16,331 nt of DNA from BS750m-G28 sp035527235. GTDB lineage: Archaea; Thermoproteota; Bathyarchaeia; TCS64. Below are positions 6,851 through 13,823 of this stretch, in pieces (positions within the stretch are counted from its first letter, which is position 1; each line of letters opens with the position of its first letter). The stretch is from assembly GCA_035527235.1 (NCBI GenBank), contig DATLAV010000056.1, positions 1 through 16,331 on the forward strand, read 5' to 3'. The position numbers and the translations under genes are program-made. A model generated the notes under the pieces. It was given only the letters and a program-made list of their open reading frames with translations. It had not been told where the DNA came from and did no database searches.

Positions 6851-6860
6851 TTATATATTT
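6851..6860. promoter_or_regulatory. TATA box shared by tRNA-Ile (minus) and the MBL gene (plus)
   Basis: TTATATATTT is the only strong TATA element in the 80-bp divergent gap. Read leftward it places transcription start about 8 nt before the tRNA 5' end. Read rightward it places it near 6881, at a GGAGGT motif (6881-6886) about 15 nt before the MBL ATG. A near-palindromic CCTC-TCCGGG-GAGG follows at 6872-6885. Confidence 0.5.
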
Positions 6861-6901
6861 AACTGATAAGGCCTCTCCGGGGAGGTCGTTTTGGTCGTCA
6901 G

Positions 6902-7783
6902 ATGAAGGTGTTTTATTCATCGCCGCATTATCCAAACTGTGCAGACGCCTTGGAGCCCCTTGAGATCCACTTCCTCGGCACCGGCGGTGGCAGGTTCGTC
7001 ACGTTCAACCAGATGCGCCGTACAGCCGGCTATAGGATGGTGCACGGGGAGACCCACGTGCACGTGGATCCCGGCCCAGGGGCGGTGGTCTTCTCGAACT
7101 GGGCGAGGCTCAGCCCCCGGAAACTTGACGCCGTGGTCGTGACCCACTGCCATCCTGACCATTACACCGACGCCGAGGTCCTAGTGGAGGCGATGACCCA
7201 GGGCACTCGGACCCGGAGCGGCCTGATCGCGGCGTCCGGGAGCGCGCTGTGCAGCGAGGGGAGCACGAACTCCGGGATCTCGGGATATCACCAGGCCCTG
7301 GCTAAGCAGGTCGTGGAGCTGAAGCCCGGAGTAAGCTTCCAAGTGGGGGTCCTGAACTTCACGGCGGTGGAGGCGAGGCACAGCGACCCGGAGACAGTGG
7401 GCCTCACTGTCGACGTCCCTGAGGTCGGCAGGATAGGGTACACGTCCGACACATCCTTCTTCCCGGAGCTACCCCAGATCCACCGAGGACTACGGCTTCT
7501 CATAGTCTGCGTCCTTAGACCGCGCGGGAGGCCCCTCCAGCACCATTTCTGTACCGAGGACGCGATCGAGCTCCTTAGAGATGCCAGGCCCCGGTGCTGC
7601 GTCATAACTCACTTCGGGATACCTATGCTGAGGGTCGGTCCTGAGTCGGAAGCCGAGCACATTGAAGGCGAGACCGGGGTTCCCACCGTCGCCGCCCGTG
7701 ACGGGATGACCGTCTCCCTGGGGGAGAGAGTCGAGGTTAGGGGGCCCAGGAAGTGTGACGAGCCGAGGCACATCGACACCTGA
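6902..7783 (+). CDS. MBL-fold metallo-hydrolase
   Basis: This 293-aa metallo-beta-lactamase-fold protein has a complete metal-binding set. THCHPDH (81-87) is the HxHxDH motif, and further ligands are likely His160 in EARHSD, Asp183 in YTSDTS and His237 in ITHFG. The fold opens at residue 21 with IHFLGTGGGR and the HVDPGPG strand (54-60). The LRPRGRPLQHHFCTEDA segment (205-221) is shared with a group of archaeal MBL hydrolases related to the RNase Z/PhnP-like branch. The substrate is unknown. About 18 residues precede the first conserved strand and have no obvious role; ATG 6902 may therefore be early, although no better in-frame ATG is present. GGAGGT is 15 nt upstream, further than ideal. 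It is divergent from tRNA-Ile. The protein has no signal peptide and is probably cytosolic. Confidence 0.85.
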   Translation: MKVFYSSPHYPNCADALEPLEIHFLGTGGGRFVTFNQMRRTAGYRMVHGETHVHVDPGPGAVVFSNWARLSPRKLDAVVVTHCHPDHYTDAEVLVEAMTQGTRTRSGLIAASGSALCSEGSTNSGISGYHQALAKQVVELKPGVSFQVGVLNFTAVEARHSDPETVGLTVDVPEVGRIGYTSDTSFFPELPQIHRGLRLLIVCVLRPRGRPLQHHFCTEDAIELLRDARPRCCVITHFGIPMLRVGPESEAEHIEGETGVPTVAARDGMTVSLGERVEVRGPRKCDEPRHIDT

Positions 7784-7787
7784 GGAT

Positions 7788-7800
7788 GCATAAAGTTTTT
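7788..7800 (+). promoter_or_regulatory. TATA-like element after the MBL gene
   Basis: TGCATAAAG followed by T5 sits immediately after the MBL stop. It could end MBL transcription (T5 at 7796-7800), or start a transcript near 7820 that covers the small ORF and valS. The two readings cannot be separated from sequence. Confidence 0.3.
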
Positions 7801-7854
7801 ATGACTATCTCCCTCAACGATATCTGTACTGAGGAGATTTAATGGGGTATTGTT

Positions 7855-8016
7855 TTGTTGTTCCCCCAACGGGGGAGCACTGAAGACATCCTCGGACTTC
7901 TTGGAGCATGTTTTCCTCAGGCGAACGCGGACAAAATTATAAGGGTGAAGACCTTCGAGTCTGTCATCTACGGCCATTCGTGGCGCCCGCTTGACGTAGG
8001 AGAGTGTGAGAGATGA
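7855..8016 (+). CDS. Candidate 53-aa small protein overlapping the valS start
   Basis: A frame open from 7843 to TGA at 8014-8016 overlaps the valS ATG as ATGA, a usual sign of translational coupling. From TTG 7855 it gives 53 residues: a TEDILGLLGACFPQANADK segment that would form a helix, then IIRVKTFESVIYGHSWRPLD and a GECER end. Codon choice (GAC, ATC, CTC, ACC, TTC, GAG) resembles real genes here. The weak point is the start. TTG 7855 or 7858 has only GGGGT upstream. A much better signal, GGAG (7833-7836) plus ATG at 7842, starts a different frame that stops after 13 codons at 7881. Either the start is TTG, or a one-base shift (real, or an assembly error in the T4, C5 or G5 runs) joins the two frames into about 57 aa. 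Family unknown. Confidence 0.4.
   Translation: MLFPQRGSTEDILGLLGACFPQANADKIIRVKTFESVIYGHSWRPLDVGECER
7862..7876 (+). repeat. Short perfect hairpin in the valS leader
   Basis: TCCCCC-AAC-GGGGGA forms a six-pair stem with a three-base loop. It is enclosed by a further inverted pair, CTGAGGA (7829-7835) and TCCTCAG (7914-7920). It lies just after the point where a 13-codon ATG frame and the longer small-ORF frame overlap. Confidence 0.4.
7934..7944 (+). promoter_or_regulatory. Possible TATA box for valS
   Basis: AAATTATAAGG with a purine-rich GCGGACAA upstream is the best TATA/BRE match before valS. It predicts a start near 7966 and a leader of about 47 nt. It would fall inside the candidate small ORF, so only one of the two interpretations may hold. 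Confidence 0.4.
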
Positions 8017-10457
8017 AACAACTACCGCGGAAGATCGACTTCCTCGAAATTGAGGAAAAGTGGGAGAAGTTCTGGATAGAGAGGGACACGTATAAGTACG
8101 ACTGGGACGACGACGGAAGGCCCAGGTACTCGATAGATACGCCGCCCCCCTATCCTAGCGGCTACTTTCATATGGGGAACGTCCTGAACTGGACCTACTT
8201 CGACATGAGGGCCCGGTACAAGCGTATGCGGGGCTATAACGTCCACTTCCCCCAGGGATGGGACTGCCATGGCCTGCCCACCGAGGTGGCCGTGGAGAAG
8301 GCCCATAAAATCAGGAGATCCGACCTGCCGCCCGACGAGTTCCGAAAGCTTTGCGAGGTGTGGATCGAGCAGTACATCGCTGTCATGAAGGAAGCGGTCA
8401 TACGCCTCGGGTGCAGCGTCGACTGGAGCTTGGAGTACCGCACCATGGAGCCCGACTACATGAGGAAAGTTCAGCTTAGCTTCCTGATGCTCCACGAGAA
8501 GGACATGATCTACAAGGGGGAGCACCCCATCAACTGGTGCCCCCGGTGTGAGACCGCCATAGCGGACGCCGAGGTGGAGCGGGAGGAAAGGACGGGGAAG
8601 ATCTACACCATCGCTTTCACCGTGGACGGGGAGGAGCTGCTCATAGCGACGACTCGGCCGGAGTACGTCCCAGCCTGCGTGGCGATAGGAGTTCACCCCG
8701 ACGACGAGAGGTTCAACCACCTGATAGGGAAGGAAGCTAAGACGCCACTATTCGATCTAAATGTCTCCATCATCGCGAACGACGCCGTGGACCCCGCCTT
8801 CGGCACCGGGTCCATGATGATCTGCACCTACGGCGACAAGGCGGACGTCCTAGCTGTGGCCAAGTACAGGCTCAAAGTGATCAAGGTCATCGACGGGAAG
8901 GGGCGGATGACCGCTGTCGCCGGGAAGTACGAGGGCATGGGAGTCGAGGAGGCCCGCTACGTCATCGTGGCCGACTTGGAGGAGGCTGGGCTGCTGAGGA
9001 AGACGGAGAGCCTACAGCAGGAGATCGGCGTCTGCTGGAGGTGCGACACGCCCATCGAGGTGATCACCACGGACCAATGGTTCATGAGGACGATGAGCCT
9101 CACCGACGATGTCGTGAAGAACACCATGGAGATTGACTGGTTCCCCGACTGGATGAGATACAGGCTCGTCGACTGGGCCCAGTCTCTCGACTGGGACTGG
9201 GTGCTCAGCAGGCAGAGGGTGTTCGCGACGCCGATCCCCGCATGGTACTGCAAGAGTTGCGGGAAGACCCGGATGGCGAGGCCCGAGGAGCTGCCCGTCG
9301 ACCCGAAGGTTACCCCCATCGACGACGTCTGCGAGTGCGGGGGCTCTGAGTGGACGCCCGAGACCGACGTGCTGGACACCTGGTTCGATTCCTCCCTCAC
9401 CTGTGCCATCCACTCAGGCTGGCCTGACCGAGAGGACTGGAGGAACCTGTTCCCGGCCTCGATCCACTCGTCGGGCCAGGACATCATAAGGACCTGGGCA
9501 TACTACCTGATGGTGCGCCACCTCGCTCTGTTCGGTGAGACTGCGTACGACTCGGTGCTCATCAACGGGATGGTGCTGGGAAGCGACGGCAGGAAGATGA
9601 GCAAGAGCCTCGGTAACTTCGTCGCGACCCCCGAGGTGTTCAGCAAGTACGGGGCGGACGCCAGCAGGCAGTGGGCGGCGACGGGGGGGAGCACGGGGAC
9701 GGACATACCGTTCAGGTGGGAGGACGTCGAGTACGGCTGGAGGTTCATGAGGAAGCTATGGAACGCCTGCAGGTTCGCCAGCATGAGGCTCGAGGACTAT
9801 GACCCATCGATGAGGGTTGAGCCCGGGATCCTGGACAGGTGGATTCTCAGCAAGCTCGAGGGTGTGGTGAAGGAGGCTACTGCTGAGTTCGAGCCCTGCC
9901 ACTTCATGAACGCCGTGGAGGCGGCCCGGAACTTCATCTGGCACGTCTTCTGCGACCACTACCTTGAGGCGGCGAAGCACAGGCTCTACTCGGAGGGCGA
10001 TGAGAAGACCTCGGCCCAGCAGACACTGTACTTCGCTGTGCGGAGGATGCTCCAGCTCCTCGCCCCCGCGATACCCCACCTCACCGAGGAGATCTACAGT
10101 TACATGTACGCCAACGGGGACTCTGATAGCATCCACCTGAGCCAGTGGCCTGAGGCTGATGAGTCCCTCATCGACGAGGAGGCGGAGAGGCGGGGGGACC
10201 TGATAATAGCGGTGATCAGGGACATAAGGAAGGAGAAAAATAGGCTTGGGATACCCCTCAATGAGCCACTGGATGAGCTGAGGATATGCGCGAGCGACCC
10301 CGAGAAGGCGGAGATGATCGCCATAGGCATCGAGGATATTTCGGCGACTCTCAATGCGGAGGACGTGGAGGTCCTAGAGGGGGATGGGGGAGAGTGCGAG
10401 GTAGAAGGATATCCGTCTGTGAAGTTCTCCCTCTCTAGCCGAACTGACGATACTTGA
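8013..10457 (+). CDS. valS: Valyl-tRNA synthetase, archaeal type
   Basis: This 814-aa class I synthetase charges tRNA-Val. The catalytic Rossmann fold opens with IDTPPPYPSGYFHMGN (41-56), in which HMGN is the HIGH box in its archaeal ValRS form, followed by QGWDCHGLPTEV (81-92). NWCPRC starts a zinc-binding element. The CP1 editing domain (about 185-340) carries the conserved ATTRPE and GTGSMMICTYGD segments used to hydrolyse Thr-tRNA. Further cysteine pairs (CWRC, CKSC, CECGG) follow, then WFDSS, a SGQDIIRTWAYY segment and KMSKS at 528-532. The helical anticodon-binding domain spans about 610-760. Tyr-Pro-Ser in the first motif and the KMSKS context separate it from IleRS and LeuRS. Length is at the shorter end for the family. 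ATG 8013 is preceded by GGAG at about 7999. The gene ends in TGA, overlapping the converging aRF1 by 23 bp. Confidence 0.96.
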   Translation: MKQLPRKIDFLEIEEKWEKFWIERDTYKYDWDDDGRPRYSIDTPPPYPSGYFHMGNVLNWTYFDMRARYKRMRGYNVHFPQGWDCHGLPTEVAVEKAHKIRRSDLPPDEFRKLCEVWIEQYIAVMKEAVIRLGCSVDWSLEYRTMEPDYMRKVQLSFLMLHEKDMIYKGEHPINWCPRCETAIADAEVEREERTGKIYTIAFTVDGEELLIATTRPEYVPACVAIGVHPDDERFNHLIGKEAKTPLFDLNVSIIANDAVDPAFGTGSMMICTYGDKADVLAVAKYRLKVIKVIDGKGRMTAVAGKYEGMGVEEARYVIVADLEEAGLLRKTESLQQEIGVCWRCDTPIEVITTDQWFMRTMSLTDDVVKNTMEIDWFPDWMRYRLVDWAQSLDWDWVLSRQRVFATPIPAWYCKSCGKTRMARPEELPVDPKVTPIDDVCECGGSEWTPETDVLDTWFDSSLTCAIHSGWPDREDWRNLFPASIHSSGQDIIRTWAYYLMVRHLALFGETAYDSVLINGMVLGSDGRKMSKSLGNFVATPEVFSKYGADASRQWAATGGSTGTDIPFRWEDVEYGWRFMRKLWNACRFASMRLEDYDPSMRVEPGILDRWILSKLEGVVKEATAEFEPCHFMNAVEAARNFIWHVFCDHYLEAAKHRLYSEGDEKTSAQQTLYFAVRRMLQLLAPAIPHLTEEIYSYMYANGDSDSIHLSQWPEADESLIDEEAERRGDLIIAVIRDIRKEKNRLGIPLNEPLDELRICASDPEKAEMIAIGIEDISATLNAEDVEVLEGDGGECEVEGYPSVKFSLSSRTDDT

Positions 10458-11694
10458 GGATCGCCGCGAGACCGCCGAAGGACCTGATGAGCATCTCGCC
10501 CTCCTCGGTCTCCCCCGAAATTATCTCGACCTTCGCGTCTGTCTTCTCCGCCATCTTGACGAGGGCCTCGATGAGGTCCTCCTTCTCAACGATCTCATAG
10601 TTGCCATTGCCGCACTTGAGGCAGCTGACCTCTCCGACGCTCCCCTCGAACTGCTCCAACTCGTCCAGGTCAACGATACGCTCCTCCTCGAAGCCGCACT
10701 CCCTGCACTTCAGCTTCAGTAGAGCCCTACGGACCCCCTCGGAGATGAGGAGGGTTCTGACGTTGTTGGTCTTCAGCGCCTGCATGACCTCCCTCTCGCC
10801 GTAGGTGGAGAGGCCAGTCTCCTGCCCGACGTTGTAGAGGAAGTCCTGGACGAGCTTCCTCTCCTCATAGAAGCGGACGTTCCTGAGGAACTCCCTGGAC
10901 CGCTCCACTACCTCCTTCACCCCTTCGTGGCCCGTGTATCCGGTGTCGACGGTGGTCAGTATCTTGTCCTTGAGTTCATAGTGAAGGTGGTTGCCCTTGA
11001 GGAACTCCTCCTTTATCGGCCCGGGGCCGCCGACGATGATGCCCTTCAGGTTGGGGACATCGAGGAAGATATCGGTGACGTACTTGCCGACCCTCGTGTA
11101 GAACTCGTTGAGGTGCATCTCCCTCAGCCGCTGGTACCTCCTCTGGCTCTGACCCCCAGCCCGGGTCTTCCCCTCAACCCCGGAGGTGATGTCCTTCACG
11201 ATGTCGGCGCGCTTCCCCTTCAGCAGAGCGAAGGTGGCGCTCTTCGAGTCGATGATGACGATGCCGTAGGAGTCCTCTGTCCTCATGAGCTCGTAGAGGG
11301 GCTCCAGGATGAACCTGTGCTCGCAGCGGTAGTAGTAGATGCCAATGGGCTCGGGGGGGATGAAGGCGTAGACCTCCATGTCGCCGACGCCCAGCTGGTT
11401 GCTGGCGATGGTGCCCGCGAAGATAACGAGGCCGGTCGGTGGTATCTTTTTGAAGAGCTTGAGCTGCTCCATCACTTTACTGAGGCCGTCCTGCACGTTC
11501 TTCCGGGTCGTCTTCGACTTGATGTTGCCGGCGGTGCCCCACTCGTTGCGGAGGTCGTTCATCACCTCGCTCAACTGCTTCCCCGGTGGTATGTAGACTG
11601 TGATGAGCTCAGTGCCTCTCCCCTCCTTGTTCTCCAGCATCTCCAGCATCCGCTGGAACCGGAACCGAGTAAGGGATGGGTTGTCATCGGACAT
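10435..11694 (-). CDS. prf1: Peptide chain release factor aRF1
   Basis: This 419-aa archaeal/eukaryotic-type class I release factor recognises all three stop codons and triggers peptide release. Domain 1 has NIKS (57-60) and the Y-x-C-x-x-x-F stop-reading motif at 122-128 (YRCEHRF). Domain 2 has the catalytic GGQ (180-182) in the archaeal context RAGGQSQRRY. Domain 3 carries two CxxC pairs (KCRECG near 330 and SCLKCG near 355) in a zinc-type minidomain. Every functional motif is present and the length is typical. ATG 11692-11694 is used. A TATA box at 11736-11744 would give a leader of about 20 nt and appears shared with the divergent GNAT gene. The 3' end overlaps that of valS by 23 bp in convergent orientation, so neither gene has a separate terminator between them. 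Confidence 0.97.
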   Translation of the reverse strand: MSDDNPSLTRFRFQRMLEMLENKEGRGTELITVYIPPGKQLSEVMNDLRNEWGTAGNIKSKTTRKNVQDGLSKVMEQLKLFKKIPPTGLVIFAGTIASNQLGVGDMEVYAFIPPEPIGIYYYRCEHRFILEPLYELMRTEDSYGIVIIDSKSATFALLKGKRADIVKDITSGVEGKTRAGGQSQRRYQRLREMHLNEFYTRVGKYVTDIFLDVPNLKGIIVGGPGPIKEEFLKGNHLHYELKDKILTTVDTGYTGHEGVKEVVERSREFLRNVRFYEERKLVQDFLYNVGQETGLSTYGEREVMQALKTNNVRTLLISEGVRRALLKLKCRECGFEEERIVDLDELEQFEGSVGEVSCLKCGNGNYEIVEKEDLIEALVKMAEKTDAKVEIISGETEEGEMLIRSFGGLAAILKYRQFG

Positions 11695-11735
11695 AGCTGA
11701 GTCTCCGCGTTTCGCTCAATTAACCCTATCAGATG

Positions 11736-11744
11736 TTATATAGG
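11736..11744. promoter_or_regulatory. TATA box shared by aRF1 (minus) and the GNAT gene (plus)
   Basis: GTTATATAGG lies in the 108-bp divergent gap. Leftward it predicts an aRF1 start near 11714 (leader about 20 nt). Rightward it predicts a GNAT start near 11766 (leader about 37 nt). A weaker TTAATTG at 11720 could serve aRF1 instead. Confidence 0.4.
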
Positions 11745-11802
11745 TTACCCCCAGTGGGAGCAACACTGATATCTGAAGCGTCCCCAGCGATCAGTCAGCA
11801 GG

Positions 11803-12138
11803 ATGCCGCCAGAAGACAGGAAGCCCCCCGAGGTGGAGCTCGAGGCGTTCCACGGCCTATCACTGAACATAAACATGGGTGGGAAGAGGGTGGGCTTCAT
11901 CGACGCATGGGAGCTCGAGGAGGACCCGAGAAGGGTGTGGGTCGAGTACACCTACGTTCTCAAGGGGCTGAGGAACAGCGGTATAGGCACCCGAGCGATG
12001 AGGATGGCGCTGACCCGCTGGCGGGAGATGGGTTACGTCGGTGTCTCCCTCGATGACATTCACTGGGAGGCCACCGAGGACTTCTGGGGGAGGCTCGGTT
12101 TCACCGGAGAGGGGAAGAGAAAGAGGCTCGAGCTTTAG
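11803..12138 (+). CDS. GNAT-family N-acetyltransferase
   Basis: This small 111-aa protein has the central acetyl-CoA-binding motif A of the GNAT fold. A strand WVEYTYVLKGLR (41-52) is followed by the R-x-x-G-x-G/A loop as RNSGIGTRAM. A helix (MALTRWREMG) and the YVGVSLDDIHW strand come next. The ending EATEDFWGRLGFTGEGKRKRLEL matches the usual motif B helix and the 'FY/W-x-x-x-GF' end. It is shorter than most GNATs (about 140-180 aa), so the N-terminal part is reduced. Substrate is unknown: a protein N-terminus, an amine or an antibiotic are all possible. ATG 11803 is the first good start; AGCAGG precedes it directly. It converges on pyrH with only six bases between the two ends. Confidence 0.8.
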   Translation: MPPEDRKPPEVELEAFHGLSLNINMGGKRVGFIDAWELEEDPRRVWVEYTYVLKGLRNSGIGTRAMRMALTRWREMGYVGVSLDDIHWEATEDFWGRLGFTGEGKRKRLEL

Positions 12139-12144
12139 CTGACC

Positions 12145-12819
12145 CTAGCGCACGACTGTGCCCCTGTGATCTCCCTCGACCGCCCGCTCTATCTCACGGG
12201 GGTCGGAGCCGTCGATGAACAGGAGGGGGATCTTTAGCTTCTTCGCTCGTCTCACGGCCTTGAGGTCGAAGAGGGTGTACTTCCCTGGCTCCTGCTCGGC
12301 GCTGCCCCTTACAATCTCCTCGAGCTGAGAATACGTGATCTCATCCAGCTTGATAGCGTCCGGGTTCTTCTCTGGATTCCTGTCGTAGACGCCGTCGACG
12401 TCGGTGGCGTTGATGATGAGGTCTGCGCCGGCCGCCTCGGCGAAGAGGACAGCCCTGTAGTCGGTGCTGGAGCCTGGGAGGTGGCCACCGCCGACGAGGA
12501 TGCGGTCCCCGAGGTTGCGTCTGATCTCGCTCCCTCGGCGGTGGACATGGGGGTGGGCGACTTCCCCGAGGGCGGCGATGAGGAGGAGGGCATTGAGGTG
12601 GGTGGCGTGAATGCCGAGGCGGTCCTGGGTGTAGCTGTCCGCCCCTAACTCTCTGGCGATCCTGATCCAGTCCCTGGCCCGCCTGCCGCCGCCACAGACG
12701 ACGATGAGGGTGTGCCCCCTTGCCTTCAGGGCTCTCATGGTTTCAGCGTACTTGGCGAACGTTTCCGCTGGTTTACCTCTCGTTAGGAGGCTTCCTCCGA
12801 GGCTGATGGAGACCTTCAT
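12145..12819 (-). CDS. pyrH: Archaeal-type uridylate (UMP) kinase
   Basis: This 224-aa amino-acid-kinase-fold enzyme phosphorylates UMP to UDP with ATP. The expected motifs appear in order: SLGGSLL (6-12) and VCGGGRRARDW (41-51) for phosphate binding, GGGHLPGSSTDYRAV (110-124), then NATDVDGVYDRNP (137-149) around the ATP site. The sequence ends GDHRGTVVR, a close match to the C-terminal strand of archaeal UMP kinases. The protein is shorter than bacterial PyrH, as expected for the archaeal branch. The ATG at 12817-12819 begins directly on the first strand. A TATA box at 12846-12856 predicts a very short leader. It is divergent from the por operon. Related archaeal kinases (isopentenyl phosphate kinase) lack this GSSTDYRA segment, so UMP kinase is preferred. 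Confidence 0.9.
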   Translation of the reverse strand: MKVSISLGGSLLTRGKPAETFAKYAETMRALKARGHTLIVVCGGGRRARDWIRIARELGADSYTQDRLGIHATHLNALLLIAALGEVAHPHVHRRGSEIRRNLGDRILVGGGHLPGSSTDYRAVLFAEAAGADLIINATDVDGVYDRNPEKNPDAIKLDEITYSQLEEIVRGSAEQEPGKYTLFDLKAVRRAKKLKIPLLFIDGSDPREIERAVEGDHRGTVVR

Positions 12820-12845
12820 GGCTTCGGATGGAATTTGGCTTCTCC

Positions 12846-12856
12846 ATATATAAGAG
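12846..12856 (-). promoter_or_regulatory. TATA box for pyrH
   Basis: CTTATATATGG on the minus strand is centred about 32 nt before the ATG, predicting a leader of about 6 nt. Confidence 0.5.
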
Positions 12857-12876
12857 GTAGGTGGACTTCACGTGGA

Positions 12877-12884
12877 CATATAAG
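12877..12884 (+). promoter_or_regulatory. Possible por operon promoter with a long leader
   Basis: ACATATAAGACC on the plus strand predicts transcription from about 12906, giving a 5' leader of about 110 nt before porGD. A second, weaker CCTTAATC at 12980-12987 would instead start near 13008, next to the ATG. The GTGGAC sequence occurs twice just upstream (12861 and 12872). Confidence 0.35.
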
Positions 12885-13018
12885 ACCCGGGGAAAATGGG
12901 GTGAAGTTGATTCTACTCCTTGTGGTTCCCTCCCTTTCACGGCGTGGGGATCGCAGCGATAGTCCGTATTTGCAGTTGACCCTTAATCTCATGTGCAACT
13001 TTGATGACCTTAAGCTAT

Positions 13019-13819
13019 ATGATCGAGATACGCTTCCACGGGAGAGGTGGGCAGGGCGCCGTGACGGCCTCGAGGCTACTGGCGACCGCCGCCTTCCTGG
13101 AGGATAAACATAGTCAGTCGATACCGATGTACGGCACGGAGAGGCGTGGTGCCCCGGTGACCGCTTTCGTGAGGATTGGCGAGAGGAACAAGATGGTGAG
13201 GAGCCTCATCCATGAACCCGACTACATCGTGGTGCTGGACCCTCTTCTCAGGAAGACGGTGAACATCACGGAGGGACTCAAGGAGGGGGGAATGCTCGTG
13301 CTCAACAGTTCAGTTCCGCCGGGTGAGATAGAGCTCCTCAAACCCTACAAGGTTGCGACGGTGGACGCGACAGGTATAGCCCTGGAGACCCTTGGGCGGC
13401 CCATCACCAACACGGCCATCCTTGGGGCCTTTGTCAAAGCCACCGGAGCGGTCAAGCTGGGGTCCGTCATCGACGCGGTGAAGCAGCAGTGGACGGGCAG
13501 GCTGGGAGAGATCAACGTCAAGGCAGTCGAGGCCGCCTACGAGGCAACGGTGGTCGGCGACCCGAAGATCGTCGAAGAGATTCAGAGGGAGAAGGCTCCC
13601 GCAGGTTCGAAGGCCGACTGGAGGACGTACAGGCCCGTCGTCGACTCAGAGAGGTGCACGGGTTGCAGGATGTGCTGGGTCTACTGCCCAGAGCACTGCA
13701 TCGACGTGCTCGACGGCAGGAGCGTCATCGACTACGCCTTCTGCAAGGGCTGCGGGATCTGCATCGAGGAGTGTCCAGTGGACGCCATAGAGATGATATC
13801 TGAGTCGGAGAGGAGTTAG
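13019..13819 (+). CDS. porGD: Pyruvate:ferredoxin oxidoreductase, fused gamma-delta subunit
   Basis: This 266-aa protein joins two subunits that are separate genes in many archaea. Residues 1-190 are the gamma subunit, opening [20 protein letters not shown], the standard start of the family. [11 protein letters not shown] (37-47) and a [15 protein letters not shown] segment (126-140) follow. Residues about 198-266 are the delta ferredoxin subunit. WRTYRPVVD leads to [11 protein letters not shown] (C213, C216, C219, C223) and [11 protein letters not shown] (C242, C245, C248, C252), which bind two 4Fe-4S clusters. Delta passes electrons from the TPP site to external ferredoxin. The ATG at 13019 is preferred over the upstream TTG 13001 or ATG 13004 because the family starts at MIEIR. 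Four bases separate it from porA. Pyruvate is the likely substrate but related 2-oxoacid enzymes share this fold. Confidence 0.9.
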
Positions 13820-13823
13820 TGAG

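Noticed and set aside
8169..8182. HMGN instead of HIGH in ValRS
   Set aside because: Archaeal ValRS proteins commonly have HIGN or HMGN here, so this is not a lost active site.
11140..11170. aRF1 GGQ motif in RAGGQ context as a possible unusual release factor
   Set aside because: This alanine form is usual in archaeal aRF1, and NIKS and YxCxxxF are both standard.
10927..11700. 257-aa plus-strand frame opposite aRF1
   Set aside because: It is an antisense shadow of aRF1, which carries all its functional motifs. The composition (V, L, D, G) is typical of such shadows.
12835..13107. 90-aa plus-strand frame ahead of porGD
   Set aside because: It overlaps the start of porGD in another frame and its composition is not protein-like; porGD has clear family motifs.
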